Below are positions 24,042 to 34,452 of a DNA stretch of 38,977 bases, piece by piece. Source of the DNA: Hydrogenophilus sp. (GTDB lineage Bacteria > Pseudomonadota > Gammaproteobacteria > Burkholderiales > Thiobacillaceae); assembly GCA_020725195.1 (NCBI GenBank), contig DYFL01000007.1:15058-54034 (forward strand), given 5' to 3'. Each line of letters opens with the position of its first letter. Positions within the stretch are counted from its first letter, which is position 1. Below the pieces are notes generated by a model, which ran no database searches, was not told the DNA's origin, and was given only the letters and a program-made list of their open reading frames with translations. The position numbers and the translations under genes are program-made.

Positions 24042-26536
24042 TCACGGACGCCTGGTCGCTCGTCTACGAGGGCTACGCGCCCGGCCAGGAGGGGCTGCGC
24101 GAAGCGCTCTGCACCCTCGGCAACGGCTACTTCGCGACCCGCGGCGCGGCCCCGGACGTCTCGGCCGACGGCGTGCACTACCCGGGGACCTATCTGGCCG
24201 GCGGCTACAACCGCCTCACCAGCGAGGTCGCCGGCCGCAGGGTCGAGAACGAGGACCTGGTCAACCTGCCGAACTGGCTGCCGCTCACCTTCAGCATCGA
24301 CGGCGGCGCCTGGTTCCGGCTCGACGAGGTCGAGCTGCTCTCCTACCGCCAGGAGCTCGACCTCAGGCGCGGCCTGCTGCACCGCGACCTGCGCTTCCGG
24401 GATGCCGAGGGCCGCACCACCCGCTGGCGCGAGCGCCGCATCGTGAGCATGGCCGAGCCGCATCTCGCGGGCCTCGGCGTGCAGATCGAGGCGGAGGACT
24501 GGTCGGGTCGGCTGACGCTGCGCGCGGCGCTCGACGGCGGGGTGGCCAACCGCGGCGTGGCCCGCTACCGCGACCTGGCCGACCGCCACCTCGAGATGCC
24601 GGAGCTGCAGCAGCGGGGCGCCGACACCCTCCTGCTGCGCTGCCGCACCAGCCAGTCGCGCCTCGCCGTCGCCCTGGCCGCGCGCACCCGGATCTACCGC
24701 GAAGGCGGGGAGGTCGAGGCCAGCCGCGACACGCACACCGGCGGGCCGCAGATCGCGCAGGAGATCCGCTGCGAGGTGCAGGCGGGATCGCCGATCGAGG
24801 TGGAGAAGATCGTCGCACTGCATTCCTCGCGCGACTGGGCGATCTCCGAGCCGGGCCTCGCGGCGCTGCGCACGCTCGGGCAGGCCGGCCGCTTCGACGC
24901 GCTGCTGGCGGCGCACGAGCTGGCCTGGAAGCACCTGTGGCAGATATGCGACATCGAGCTCGACGGCGACGCGGCGCCGGACACCGAGCTCAAGCTGCGC
25001 GTGCACATGTTCCATCTGCTGCAGACCGCCTCCGAGCACACGATCGACCTCGATGCCGGCATCCCGGCGCGCGGCTGGCACGGCGAGGCCTACCGCGGGC
25101 ACATCTTCTGGGACGAGCTGTTCATCTTCCCCTTCCTGAGCCTGCGCATCCCCATGCTGACCCGCGCGCTGCTGCGCTACCGCCACCGCCGCCTGCCCGA
25201 GGCGCGGCGGGCGGCGCGCGAGGCCGGCTGCCCGGGCGCGATGTATCCCTGGCAGAGCGGCAGCGACGGCCGCGAGGAGACGCAGCGGCTGCACCTCAAT
25301 CCCGAATCGGGCCGCTGGCTGCCCGACAGCACGCACCGGCAGCGCCACATCAACGCGGCCATCGCCTACAACGTCTGGCAGTACTACCAGGCCTCGAACG
25401 ACCGCGAGTTCCTGTATTTCTACGGCGCCGAGATGCTGCTCGAGATCGCGCGCTACTGGGCGAGCGCCGCCGCCTGCAACCCGGCGCTCGATCGCTACGA
25501 GATCAAGGGCGTCATGGGGCCGGACGAGTATCACACCGCCTATCCGGACGCGGACCCGGAAGCCGCGGGGGGCATAGACAACAACGCCTACACGAATGTC
25601 ATGGCGGCTTGGGTCCTGACCCGCGCGCGCGACGTCATCGAGCTGCTGCCCGGCATGCGCCGCGCGCAACTGTGCGAGCGCATGGGCCTGGGCGCGGAGG
25701 AGATCAAGCACTGGCAGGAGGTCGGCCGCAAGCTGCGGGTGCCGTTCCACGGCGAGGGCATCATCAGCCAGTTCGAGGGCTACGGGGACCTGGAGGAGTT
25801 CGACTGGGAGGGCTACCGGGGGCGCTACGGCGACATCCATCGCCTCGACCGCATCCTCGAGGCCGAAGGCGATACGCCGAACCGCTACAAGGTCTCGAAG
25901 CAGGCCGACGTGCTGATGCTGTTCTATCTCTTCCCGGCGGAGGAGCTCGCCCTGCTGTTCGAGCAGCTCGGCTATCCGTTCGACCACGGCACCATCCCGC
26001 GCAACGTCGACTACTACCTGGCGCGCACCTCGCACGGTTCGACCCTGAGCCAGCTGGTGCACTCCTGGGTCCTGGCGCGCTCGGACCGCCCGCGTTCCTG
26101 GCATCTGTTCCTGCGCGCGCTCGACAGCGACATCGCCGACATCCAGGGCGGCACCACGCCGGAGGGGATCCACGTCGGCGCGATGGCCGGCACCGTCGAC
26201 CTCGTCCAGCGCTGCTACCTCGGCATCGACATGCGCGCCAACGTGCTGCATTTCGATCCGGCGCTCCCCGCCGACCTGCGCCGGGTGAAGACACGCCTGC
26301 ACTACCGCAGGCAGACGCTCGACGTCGAGGCCGACCACGACGTGCTGCGCATCCGCAGCGGCGCGTTCACCACGACGCCGATCACCCTCGCCTACCGCGG
26401 GCACTACCGCGAACTCGCGCCCGGCGACACCTGCGAGTTCCGGCTGCTCAGGCCCGAGGCGCGCGACCGCGACGAGAACCGCGGCCGGCGGCCGCCCCCG
26501 GCCGATGCGGCCGCCCCGAAGGGGCCCGGATCATGA
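24038..26536 (+). CDS. Glycoside hydrolase family 65 disaccharide phosphorylase
   Basis: An 832-residue protein starting at GTG within a GTGA overlap. N-terminal beta-sandwich (about 1-270), linker, then the (alpha/alpha)6 barrel with [31 protein letters not shown], and [13 protein letters not shown], in which Glu497 is the expected general acid. [12 protein letters not shown]-like sequence ([14 protein letters not shown]) and [15 protein letters not shown] fit the phosphate-binding end. GH65 enzymes phosphorolyse trehalose, kojibiose, nigerose or maltose with inversion, giving beta-glucose-1-phosphate, or run in reverse to make the disaccharide. The coupled beta-PGM domain fits this product; the adjacent OtsB-like domain makes trehalose or its phosphate the first candidate substrate, unproven. 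The final 20 residues are a charged, Pro/Ala-rich tail. Confidence 0.92.
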   Translation: MITDAWSLVYEGYAPGQEGLREALCTLGNGYFATRGAAPDVSADGVHYPGTYLAGGYNRLTSEVAGRRVENEDLVNLPNWLPLTFSIDGGAWFRLDEVELLSYRQELDLRRGLLHRDLRFRDAEGRTTRWRERRIVSMAEPHLAGLGVQIEAEDWSGRLTLRAALDGGVANRGVARYRDLADRHLEMPELQQRGADTLLLRCRTSQSRLAVALAARTRIYREGGEVEASRDTHTGGPQIAQEIRCEVQAGSPIEVEKIVALHSSRDWAISEPGLAALRTLGQAGRFDALLAAHELAWKHLWQICDIELDGDAAPDTELKLRVHMFHLLQTASEHTIDLDAGIPARGWHGEAYRGHIFWDELFIFPFLSLRIPMLTRALLRYRHRRLPEARRAAREAGCPGAMYPWQSGSDGREETQRLHLNPESGRWLPDSTHRQRHINAAIAYNVWQYYQASNDREFLYFYGAEMLLEIARYWASAAACNPALDRYEIKGVMGPDEYHTAYPDADPEAAGGIDNNAYTNVMAAWVLTRARDVIELLPGMRRAQLCERMGLGAEEIKHWQEVGRKLRVPFHGEGIISQFEGYGDLEEFDWEGYRGRYGDIHRLDRILEAEGDTPNRYKVSKQADVLMLFYLFPAEELALLFEQLGYPFDHGTIPRNVDYYLARTSHGSTLSQLVHSWVLARSDRPRSWHLFLRALDSDIADIQGGTTPEGIHVGAMAGTVDLVQRCYLGIDMRANVLHFDPALPADLRRVKTRLHYRRQTLDVEADHDVLRIRSGAFTTTPITLAYRGHYRELAPGDTCEFRLLRPEARDRDENRGRRPPPADAAAPKGPGS

Positions 26537-29232
26537 CCGGGGACGCCCCTTCCGGGCGCGGGGCCCCCCGCGGCGGGGCGGCCGACGCGCTCACGGTCGC
26601 CGAGCTCCTCCTGTCGCGTCCCGCCGCGCAGGGGCGGCCCGGCGTCGTGGAGCTGGGCCGCGAAACCATCCGCACCACCACGCGCGACGAGGTCCTCGCG
26701 CGGGCCGGGCGGCTGGCCGCGGGCCTGCGCGAGGCGGGCCTGCAGCACGGCGGGCGGGTTGCGCTCATCGCGCCCAACAGCACCGACTGGGTGGTGGCGG
26801 CCCTCGGCGTCATTCACGCCGGCGGCGTCGTGGTGCCCCTGGACACCCAGATGCCCGGCGAGGACCTGGCGCATGCGCTGGCGGACTGCGACCCCGGCCT
26901 GGTCCTCACCACCACCGCCCTGCTCGGGCACATCCCGGAGGCGCGGCGCACGAACGCGCGCCTGCTCGACGCGGCCGGCGAGGACCCCGCAGGCTGGGCC
27001 GGCCTGTTCGCGCCGCAGCCCGCCCCGCCAGCGGCAAAGGCGGACGACCTGGCGGCCATCTTCTACACCTCCGGCACCACCGGGCCGCCCAAGGGCGTGC
27101 CCCTCACGCACCGCAACCTCAGCAGCAACGTGCAGGCCATGTGCGCCCAGAACCTGGCGGACGCCCCGGACCGCATGCTGGCGCCCCTGCCGTTCCACCA
27201 CATCTACCCCTTCACCGTCGGGATCCTCATCCCGCTCACCCTGGGGGCGGCGATCATCCTGCCCTACTCGCTGGTGGGCCCGCAGCTCGTGCGGGCCCTG
27301 CGCGAAGGCGAGGCCACGATCATGCTGGGCGTGCCGCGCCTCTACGAGGTGCTCTGGAGCGGCCTGGAGGGCCGTGTCGCCGGCCGCGGCCGGGCGGCGG
27401 CGGCCCTGTTCCATGCCATGCTGGGGCTGTCCATGGCGGCGCGGCGGCGCCTGGGCTGGCGGCTCGGGCGGCGCCTTTTCGCCGGCCTGCACCGCCGCCT
27501 CGCGCCCGGCCTGCGCCTGGTGATCTCGGGCGGCGCGGCGCTCGATCCGGACCTCGGGCGCAAGCTCCAGGCCCTGGGCTGGGAGGTCGCCACGGGCTAC
27601 GGGCTCACCGAGACCTCGCCCATCCTCACCTTCAACCCGCCCGAGCGCATCCGCTTCGACAGCGCCGGGATCGCGCTGCCCGGCGTCGAGCTCGCCATCG
27701 CCGCACGCGCGGGCCGCGGCGAGGTCCTGGCGCGGGGACCGAACGTCTTCGGCGGCTATTGGCGGCTGCCCGAGAAGACCGCCAAGGTGTTCGCCGAGGG
27801 CGGCTGGTTCCGCACCGGCGACATCGGCGAGCTGGACCGCGACGGCTACCTGCACCTGCACGGCCGGCAGTCGGCCATGATCGTCCTGCCGGGGGGCGAG
27901 AACGTGGACCCCGAGCGCGTCGAGAACTGCCTGGCGGCGGCCGAGGGGATCCGCGAGGCGGGGGTCCTCGTGCACGGCGAGCGCCTGGCCGCGGTGGTCG
28001 TGCCGGAGGCCGGGCTGCTGCGCGGGCTGTCCGGCGAGGCGCTGCGCGAGCGGGTCCGCGCGGCCGTGGGCGCGGCGGCCCGGGAGCTGCCGAGCCACCA
28101 TCGCCCGGGGGTGCTGCGCATCGCCCTGGATCCCCTCCCGCGCACCCGGCTCGGCAAGCTGCGCCGCCACAAGCTGGAGGCGCTGTTCGAGTGCCTGGGC
28201 GAGGGCGGCGCCGTGCCCGGGGCGGCCTCCGTGCCCATTTCGCCGCAGGCCATGTCGCCCGAGGACCGGCAACTGCTGGCGGACCCCGCGGCCGAGGGCG
28301 CCTGGAGCTACCTGGCGGCGCGTTTCCACGACCTGAGGCTGACGCCGGACAGCAGCCTGGCGCTGGACCTGGGCATCGATTCGCTCGGCTGGGTGGAGCT
28401 GGCCCTGGCGCTGCGCGAGCGGGCCGGGATCGATCTCGAGGACTCGGCCATCGCCCGGGTGCAGAGCGTGCGCGACCTGCTGCGCGAGGCGGCCGCCGCG
28501 GCCGTGGCGGACAGCGCCGGCGAGGACCTGGCCACGGCGCTCGCGGAGCCGGAGCGGCTCCTCGGGGCCGAGCAGCTGGCGTGGCTGGCGCCGCGCGGGC
28601 GCGCCCGCGCGGCGGCCGGGCTGCTCCTGCTGGGGCTCGCGCGGCTGGCGGGGCGCCTGCTGCTGCGCCTGGAGGTCAGCGGCCGCATCCCCGCCGGCGG
28701 CCCGTACCTGATCGCGCCGCGCCACCTGAGCGTGGCCGATCCCCTGGCGCTCCTGCGGGCCCTGGACGCCGGGCGGCTGGAGTCGCTCTACTGGGCCGGG
28801 TGGACCGGCCTGCTGTTTTCCGGCCGCCTCACCCGCTGGTTCAGCCGCGCGGCGCGCGTCCTGCCCATCGATCCCGGGGCGGCGCCGCGCGCCAGCCTGG
28901 CGCTCGCGGCGGCCTGCCTGCGGCGCGGCCAAAGCCTCGTCTGGTTCCCGGAGGGCGAGCGCTCCCCCGACGGGCGCCTGCAGGCCTTCAGGCCGGGGAT
29001 CGGGCTCGTCCTGCGGGCGCAGCCGGTGCCGGTGATCCCGGTGTGGATCGAGGGGACCCGCGAGGTGTGGCCGCCGGGGCGGCGCCTGCCGCGGCCGGGG
29101 CGGGTGCGCCTGGTCATCGGCGAGCCCGTCGCCCCGGAGCGCTACGGACGCGACGAACGCGAGATCGTGCGCCGCGTCCACGCCGAGGTGGCGGCACTGG
29201 GCGGCGTCGGCCGGGAAGGCGGGTCGCGATGA
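26533..29232 (+). CDS. Acyl-AMP ligase - acyl carrier protein - acyltransferase fusion
   Basis: An 899-residue three-domain protein. Residues 20-540: ANL-family acyl-activating enzyme, with YTSGTTGPPKG (178-188), GYGLTETSP, and WFRTGDIGELDRDGYL. Residues 580-660: carrier-protein domain with GIDSLGW, where Ser617 is the phosphopantetheine site. Residues 690-890: PlsC-type acyltransferase with HLSVAD (His731, Asp736) and FPEG (805-808). The predicted chain is activation of a fatty acid, loading on the internal carrier, and transfer to an acceptor. Aas has the same two activities in the opposite order and acts on lysophospholipid; the acceptor here is unknown. The usual C-terminal ANL lysine region is partly preserved (PLPRTRLGKLRRH). 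Starts in an ATGA overlap with GH65. Confidence 0.9.
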   Translation: MTGDAPSGRGAPRGGAADALTVAELLLSRPAAQGRPGVVELGRETIRTTTRDEVLARAGRLAAGLREAGLQHGGRVALIAPNSTDWVVAALGVIHAGGVVVPLDTQMPGEDLAHALADCDPGLVLTTTALLGHIPEARRTNARLLDAAGEDPAGWAGLFAPQPAPPAAKADDLAAIFYTSGTTGPPKGVPLTHRNLSSNVQAMCAQNLADAPDRMLAPLPFHHIYPFTVGILIPLTLGAAIILPYSLVGPQLVRALREGEATIMLGVPRLYEVLWSGLEGRVAGRGRAAAALFHAMLGLSMAARRRLGWRLGRRLFAGLHRRLAPGLRLVISGGAALDPDLGRKLQALGWEVATGYGLTETSPILTFNPPERIRFDSAGIALPGVELAIAARAGRGEVLARGPNVFGGYWRLPEKTAKVFAEGGWFRTGDIGELDRDGYLHLHGRQSAMIVLPGGENVDPERVENCLAAAEGIREAGVLVHGERLAAVVVPEAGLLRGLSGEALRERVRAAVGAAARELPSHHRPGVLRIALDPLPRTRLGKLRRHKLEALFECLGEGGAVPGAASVPISPQAMSPEDRQLLADPAAEGAWSYLAARFHDLRLTPDSSLALDLGIDSLGWVELALALRERAGIDLEDSAIARVQSVRDLLREAAAAAVADSAGEDLATALAEPERLLGAEQLAWLAPRGRARAAAGLLLLGLARLAGRLLLRLEVSGRIPAGGPYLIAPRHLSVADPLALLRALDAGRLESLYWAGWTGLLFSGRLTRWFSRAARVLPIDPGAAPRASLALAAACLRRGQSLVWFPEGERSPDGRLQAFRPGIGLVLRAQPVPVIPVWIEGTREVWPPGRRLPRPGRVRLVIGEPVAPERYGRDEREIVRRVHAEVAALGGVGREGGSR

Positions 29233-30353
29233 CCGGGAAGGGGCGGCTGCAGGTCGGCATCTCCGGCTCCTACGGCGGGCTCAACCTCGGCGACGAGGCC
29301 ATCCTCCAGTGCATCGTCGCGCAGCTGCGGGAGTCGGCGCCGGTGGAGATCACCGTGTTCACGCGCGATCCGGAGGACACCTTGCGGCGCCACCGGGTCG
29401 AGAGGGCGATCGCGGCCAGGCAGCTCGGCCGGGACGAGGTGGCCCCCGAGGTCGCGCGGCTCGACCTGCTGATCATCGGCGGCGGCGGGATCCTGTTCGA
29501 TGCCGATGCCAGGGTCTACCTGCGCGAGGCGGTCATCGCCCAGGAGGCCGGCGTGCCGGTCATGCTCTATGCGGTGGGGGCCGGACCGCTGCGCGAGCCG
29601 GCGGCGCAGGCGCTGGTGCGCGACACGCTGAACCGGGCCGCCGCGATCACGGTGCGCGATCGCCACAGCCAGCGGGTGCTCGAGGAGCTCGGGGTCGAGC
29701 GCGAGATCCTGGTCACGGCGGACCCCGCGCTGCTCCTGAAGCCGGAGGCCCTGCCGCCCGACGCCCTGAAGCGCGAGGGGCTCGCGGGGCGCAAACGCCT
29801 GATCGGGGTGTCGGTGCGCGAGCCCGGGCCGGCGGCGCCGGACATCGACGAGGAGGTCTACCACGCGCTGCTCGCCAACGCGGCGGATTTCATCGTCGAC
29901 CGCTACGATGCCGACGTGGTGTTCGTGCCGATGGAGCGGCAGGTGCGCGACCTCCAGCACTCCCACGCCGTGATCGCGCGCATGCTCCTGCCGCAGCGGG
30001 CCAGCGTCCTCAAGGGCGACTACGGCGCGGGCCGGATGCTCTCCCTCATCGGGCACTTGGAGTTCGCCCTCGGCATGCGCCTGCACTTCCTGCTGTTCGC
30101 CGCGCTGCAGAACGTGCCCTTCGTCGCGTTGCCCTATGCGGGGAAGGTCAGCGGCTTCCTGGAGGCCCTGCGGATCGACGCCCCGCCGCTGCAGCTGGTG
30201 AACCCGGGCAGGCTGGTCGCCCATATCGACCGCTCCTGGGACCGGCGCCGCTCGCTGCAGACGCGCATCGGGAGGCTGCTGCCGGCCCTGCAGGAGCGGG
30301 CCCGGGAGAACCACCGCATCGCCCTGCGCCTGCTCGCCGAGCGGCGCGCCTGA
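29229..30353 (+). CDS. Polysaccharide pyruvyl transferase family protein (CsaB/WcaK-like)
   Basis: A 374-residue cytoplasmic protein of the pyruvyl-transferase family. The N-terminal nucleotide-fold motif GSYGGLNLGDEAI is diagnostic, followed by LIIGGGGILFD and the second-domain segment FALGMRLHFLLFAALQNVPFVALPYAGKV, where Arg and His (GMRLH) are the conserved pair. Family members add a pyruvyl ketal to sugars of cell-wall or exopolysaccharides from phosphoenolpyruvate. Here it is the last of four genes joined by overlapping stop/start codons, so it likely modifies the same sugar-containing product as its neighbours. Whether it actually transfers pyruvate cannot be told from sequence. Confidence 0.9.
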   Translation: MTGKGRLQVGISGSYGGLNLGDEAILQCIVAQLRESAPVEITVFTRDPEDTLRRHRVERAIAARQLGRDEVAPEVARLDLLIIGGGGILFDADARVYLREAVIAQEAGVPVMLYAVGAGPLREPAAQALVRDTLNRAAAITVRDRHSQRVLEELGVEREILVTADPALLLKPEALPPDALKREGLAGRKRLIGVSVREPGPAAPDIDEEVYHALLANAADFIVDRYDADVVFVPMERQVRDLQHSHAVIARMLLPQRASVLKGDYGAGRMLSLIGHLEFALGMRLHFLLFAALQNVPFVALPYAGKVSGFLEALRIDAPPLQLVNPGRLVAHIDRSWDRRRSLQTRIGRLLPALQERARENHRIALRLLAERRA

Positions 30354-30369
30354 GCGCCCCGGCCGCGGC

Positions 30370-31962
<1,593 letters not shown>

Positions 31963-32128
31963 CGCCGCCTCCGTATCGCGCCGCCGCGTCCGCCCCCTGT
32001 GCCAACGCAAGCCGCTGCGGCATCCGGCGGGGCGGCGTGGCCCGCCATGAACGGAAGGGCGACATGCCCGCCCTCCATCCTGCGCATCGGCCACCCTGTC
32101 TATATAGCGCATGCCCCGCCGTGAACGG

Positions 32129-32335
32129 TCAGGGCGCGACGAACCGCAGCGCGACCGAGTTCAGGCAATAGCGCAGCCCCGTGGGCGCCGGGCCGTCCTC
32201 GAAGACGTGGCCCAGGTGGCCGTCGCAGCGCCGGCAGGCGAACACGCCCGCGCGCGGCTCGCGCCCGGCCGCCTCCATCGGCCCGAGGTCGTGGCCCGGG
32301 GCGGAGCGCCGGGGGGCGCCGTGCTGGCTGCCCAT
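32129..32335 (-). pseudogene. msrB: 5'-truncated msrB (methionine-R-sulfoxide reductase) remnant
   Basis: The 68-residue reading frame ends with the C-terminal half of Msr[17 protein letters not shown], then [15 protein letters not shown] with the catalytic cysteine. Full-length MsrB has about 130-150 residues. The N-terminal half, with the first zinc CxxC and the conserved SGWPSF region, is missing. No sequence for it is found in any frame upstream (32336-32457). The ATG at 32335 has no ribosome site, and residues 1-28 look unlike MsrB. Most likely a decayed deletion remnant; a short expressed protein cannot be excluded. Interestingly, msrP, a different methionine sulfoxide reductase, lies 6 kb away. 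Confidence 0.7.
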
Positions 32336-32457
32336 GGCGTCTGGCTCCTACGTGGCGGCGAAAGCCGAGTGAACTAGTCAACTATCAATATTGTCCCATT
32401 CGGGAAAACGCGCAAACCTCCCCGCCCGACATCCAGCCCTTCAGGAAAGGAGTGGCC

Positions 32458-32871
32458 ATGATCAATGTGCATCTGGACTATCGGGGCCAGGCCCTGGATT
32501 TCGACAGCGCCCGCCGAATGGCCCTGAACCAGGCCAAGTCCCACGCCCTCGAGCAGCCCGTCATCGTCTCCTGGCATCAGCGCAGCCGCCATGCCTTTTC
32601 GCCGTCGTTCGAGGGCGCCGACGAGGCCACCTGGTGGGAGAAATACGGCGCGGGCAACGGCGGCGAGATGGAGGTCACCGTCGGCGACGATTTCGGCTTC
32701 GTCATGGCCGATGCCGGCGGCTACGAGACCCTGGAGGACATCCCGCTGCGCACCTTGCGCGACGACAAGGGCGAGCAGTACCTCTGCTTCAGCCCCATGC
32801 TCGACGACACCGGCAAGCCCAGGCCGGACGCCTGCGTGCCCCTGGACGACTGGCTCGCCAAGCAGAACTGA
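32458..32871 (+). CDS. Small conserved protein, possibly DUF5619/AF1514-like
   Basis: A 137-residue soluble, acidic protein with no signal peptide or membrane segment. AAAGGAG five bases upstream fixes the ATG at 32458. An AT-rich stretch (about 32375-32400, around CTATCAATATTGT) may hold its promoter. Internal features include SWHQRSRHAFSPSFEGAD and EMEVTVGDDFGFVMAD, which do not suggest a known catalytic motif. I recall a similar pattern in the DUF5619 (AF1514) family but hold that loosely. Function unknown. Confidence 0.7.
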   Translation: MINVHLDYRGQALDFDSARRMALNQAKSHALEQPVIVSWHQRSRHAFSPSFEGADEATWWEKYGAGNGGEMEVTVGDDFGFVMADAGGYETLEDIPLRTLRDDKGEQYLCFSPMLDDTGKPRPDACVPLDDWLAKQN

Positions 32872-33046
32872 GCCGCGGCCGCAGGCTTCCTGCAGCGCAG
32901 CGGCCCGCCCTGCGCCTTCAGGCCCGGCCGCTCGTGCCCGGTCAGGCGCTCGAGGCCGTCCAGCCGTCACACGACCCCTCCCTTGGTCATCGATCGCGCG
33001 GGACGCCCGGGTGGTGGCCGCCTTCCGCAGCGGCCCCAAGGGGATC

Positions 33047-33244
33047 TCAGTCGGGCAGCGACGAGGAGCCGCCCTTGTCCGCCATCACGAAATACATCCC
33101 CGCCCCGGCGAGCCCCATCCAGAGCAGCATGGCGCCCGCGCCCAGGTGCTCCCAGAGGGCGCCGAGGAAGAACAGGGCGACGAGGGCCAGGGCGAGGAGG
33201 CCGTTGCCGATCCAGAACCTGGCGCCGTGTTGGGGGGTGTGCAT
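33047..33244 (-). CDS. Small two-helix membrane protein, unknown
   Basis: A 65-residue protein with two hydrophobic helices (about residues 11-30 and 36-54) and short polar ends. I chose the ATG at 33244 because GGAGA sits about five bases upstream on the minus strand; the in-frame ATG at 33265 has no such site. No family recognised. The flanking gap 32872-33046 (175 bp) shows no gene. Confidence 0.6.
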   Translation of the reverse strand: MHTPQHGARFWIGNGLLALALVALFFLGALWEHLGAGAMLLWMGLAGAGMYFVMADKGGSSSLPD

Positions 33245-33384
33245 GGGGATCTCCGCTTCGCTCAAAGGTGACTATGGTGAATGATAAACCGCGGCACGAC
33301 ACCGGATCCGAATCCGGGGACCGGGCCTCCCGCGAAGGCCGGCCGCGATGCTGATGATCAGGGGAAAACATCGAGGAGGTTGTC

Positions 33385-34443
33385 ATGCAGCGACGTGAAT
33401 TCCTGCGCGCGGGGGCGTTGGCCCCGCTCCTGGTGGCGGCGCCCCGGGCGCTGGCCGGGGCGGGGGGCGACGCCGGCTGGCGCACTTTCGAGCTGAGCTA
33501 CGAGGTCGATCTTGCCGCCCATCCGGGTGCCGGGCGGCTCTGGCTGCCCCTGCCCCAGGATGCCGGCGACTACCAGCGGGTGCTGTCGGTGACCTGGAGG
33601 GGCGAGGCCGCCCAGGCGGCCCTCAACTGGGAGCCCGTCTACCAGGCCCCGATCTTCGCCGCCGGATGGGGCGAGGCGGACGCCCCGCGCCGGGTGAACG
33701 TGACCGCCCGCGTCGCCACCCGCGACCGGCACCTGGCCCCGCCCGCTCCTCGGCTGCGCCCCGTCGAGGAGGCGGCGCTCTACCTCAGGCCGACCGAGCA
33801 CATGCCGACGGACGGCATCGTCGCCGAGACTGCCGCGCGGATCGTGAAGGGGGTCAGGGCGCCGGACGCCCGGGCGCGGGCGATCTACGAGTGGATCGTG
33901 GACAACACCTTCCGCGAGCCCAAGACCCGGGGCTGCGGTCTGGGCGACATCAAGACCATGCTGGAGACCGGCAACCTGGGCGGCAAGTGCGCCGACATCA
34001 ACTCCCTGTTCGTCGGCCTGGCCCGCGCCGCCGGCATCCCGGCGCGCGAGCGCTACGGCGTGCGGGTGGCCGAGTCCGCCCAGTTCAAGAGCCTGGGCAA
34101 GGGCGGCGACGTCTCCAGGGCGCAGCACTGCCGCGCCGAGTTCTTCTCGCCGCGCCACGGCTGGGTGGCGGTGGACCCGGCCGACGTGCGCAAGGCCGTG
34201 CTGGAGGAAGGGCTGGCGCTCTCCGACCCGCGGATCGCCGCCTTGAGGAAGCGCCTGTTCGGCTACTGGGAGATGAACTGGGTGGGCTTCAACACCGCCC
34301 GCGACTTCGAGCTCAGCCCCAGGGCGCGGGGCCCGCTGCCCTACTTCATGTACCCCTACGCCGAGGTCGGTCCCGTCCGGCTCGACGGCCGCGAGCCGGA
34401 GGCCTTCCGCTTCCGTCTCGGCAGCCGCGAGCTGGAGGCCTGA
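33385..34443 (+). CDS. Tat-exported transglutaminase-like protein
   Basis: A 352-residue protein. The N terminus QRREFLRAGALAPLLVAAPRALA is a Tat signal peptide (Arg-Arg-x-Phe-Leu). Residues 165-270 form a transglutaminase-like core: the catalytic cysteine is in GGKCADINSLFVGLARAAGIPAR, His in AQHCRAEFF, and Asp in WVAVDPADV. Bacterial members may act as cysteine proteases or amidases in the periplasm, with unknown substrates. GAGGAGG lies about five bases before the ATG. The following gene on the minus strand is convergent with only nine bases between. Confidence 0.88.
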   Translation: MQRREFLRAGALAPLLVAAPRALAGAGGDAGWRTFELSYEVDLAAHPGAGRLWLPLPQDAGDYQRVLSVTWRGEAAQAALNWEPVYQAPIFAAGWGEADAPRRVNVTARVATRDRHLAPPAPRLRPVEEAALYLRPTEHMPTDGIVAETAARIVKGVRAPDARARAIYEWIVDNTFREPKTRGCGLGDIKTMLETGNLGGKCADINSLFVGLARAAGIPARERYGVRVAESAQFKSLGKGGDVSRAQHCRAEFFSPRHGWVAVDPADVRKAVLEEGLALSDPRIAALRKRLFGYWEMNWVGFNTARDFELSPRARGPLPYFMYPYAEVGPVRLDGREPEAFRFRLGSRELEA

Positions 34444-34452
34444 GCCGGGGCG

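Noticed and set aside
23960-26404. 814-codon minus-strand open frame opposite the GH65 gene
   Set aside because: Antisense to a full-length GH65 with its catalytic glutamate; low-complexity composition and no recognisable motif.
26404-29181. 925-codon minus-strand open frame opposite the acyl ligase fusion
   Set aside because: Antisense shadow; the plus strand has ligase, carrier and acyltransferase motifs in one frame.
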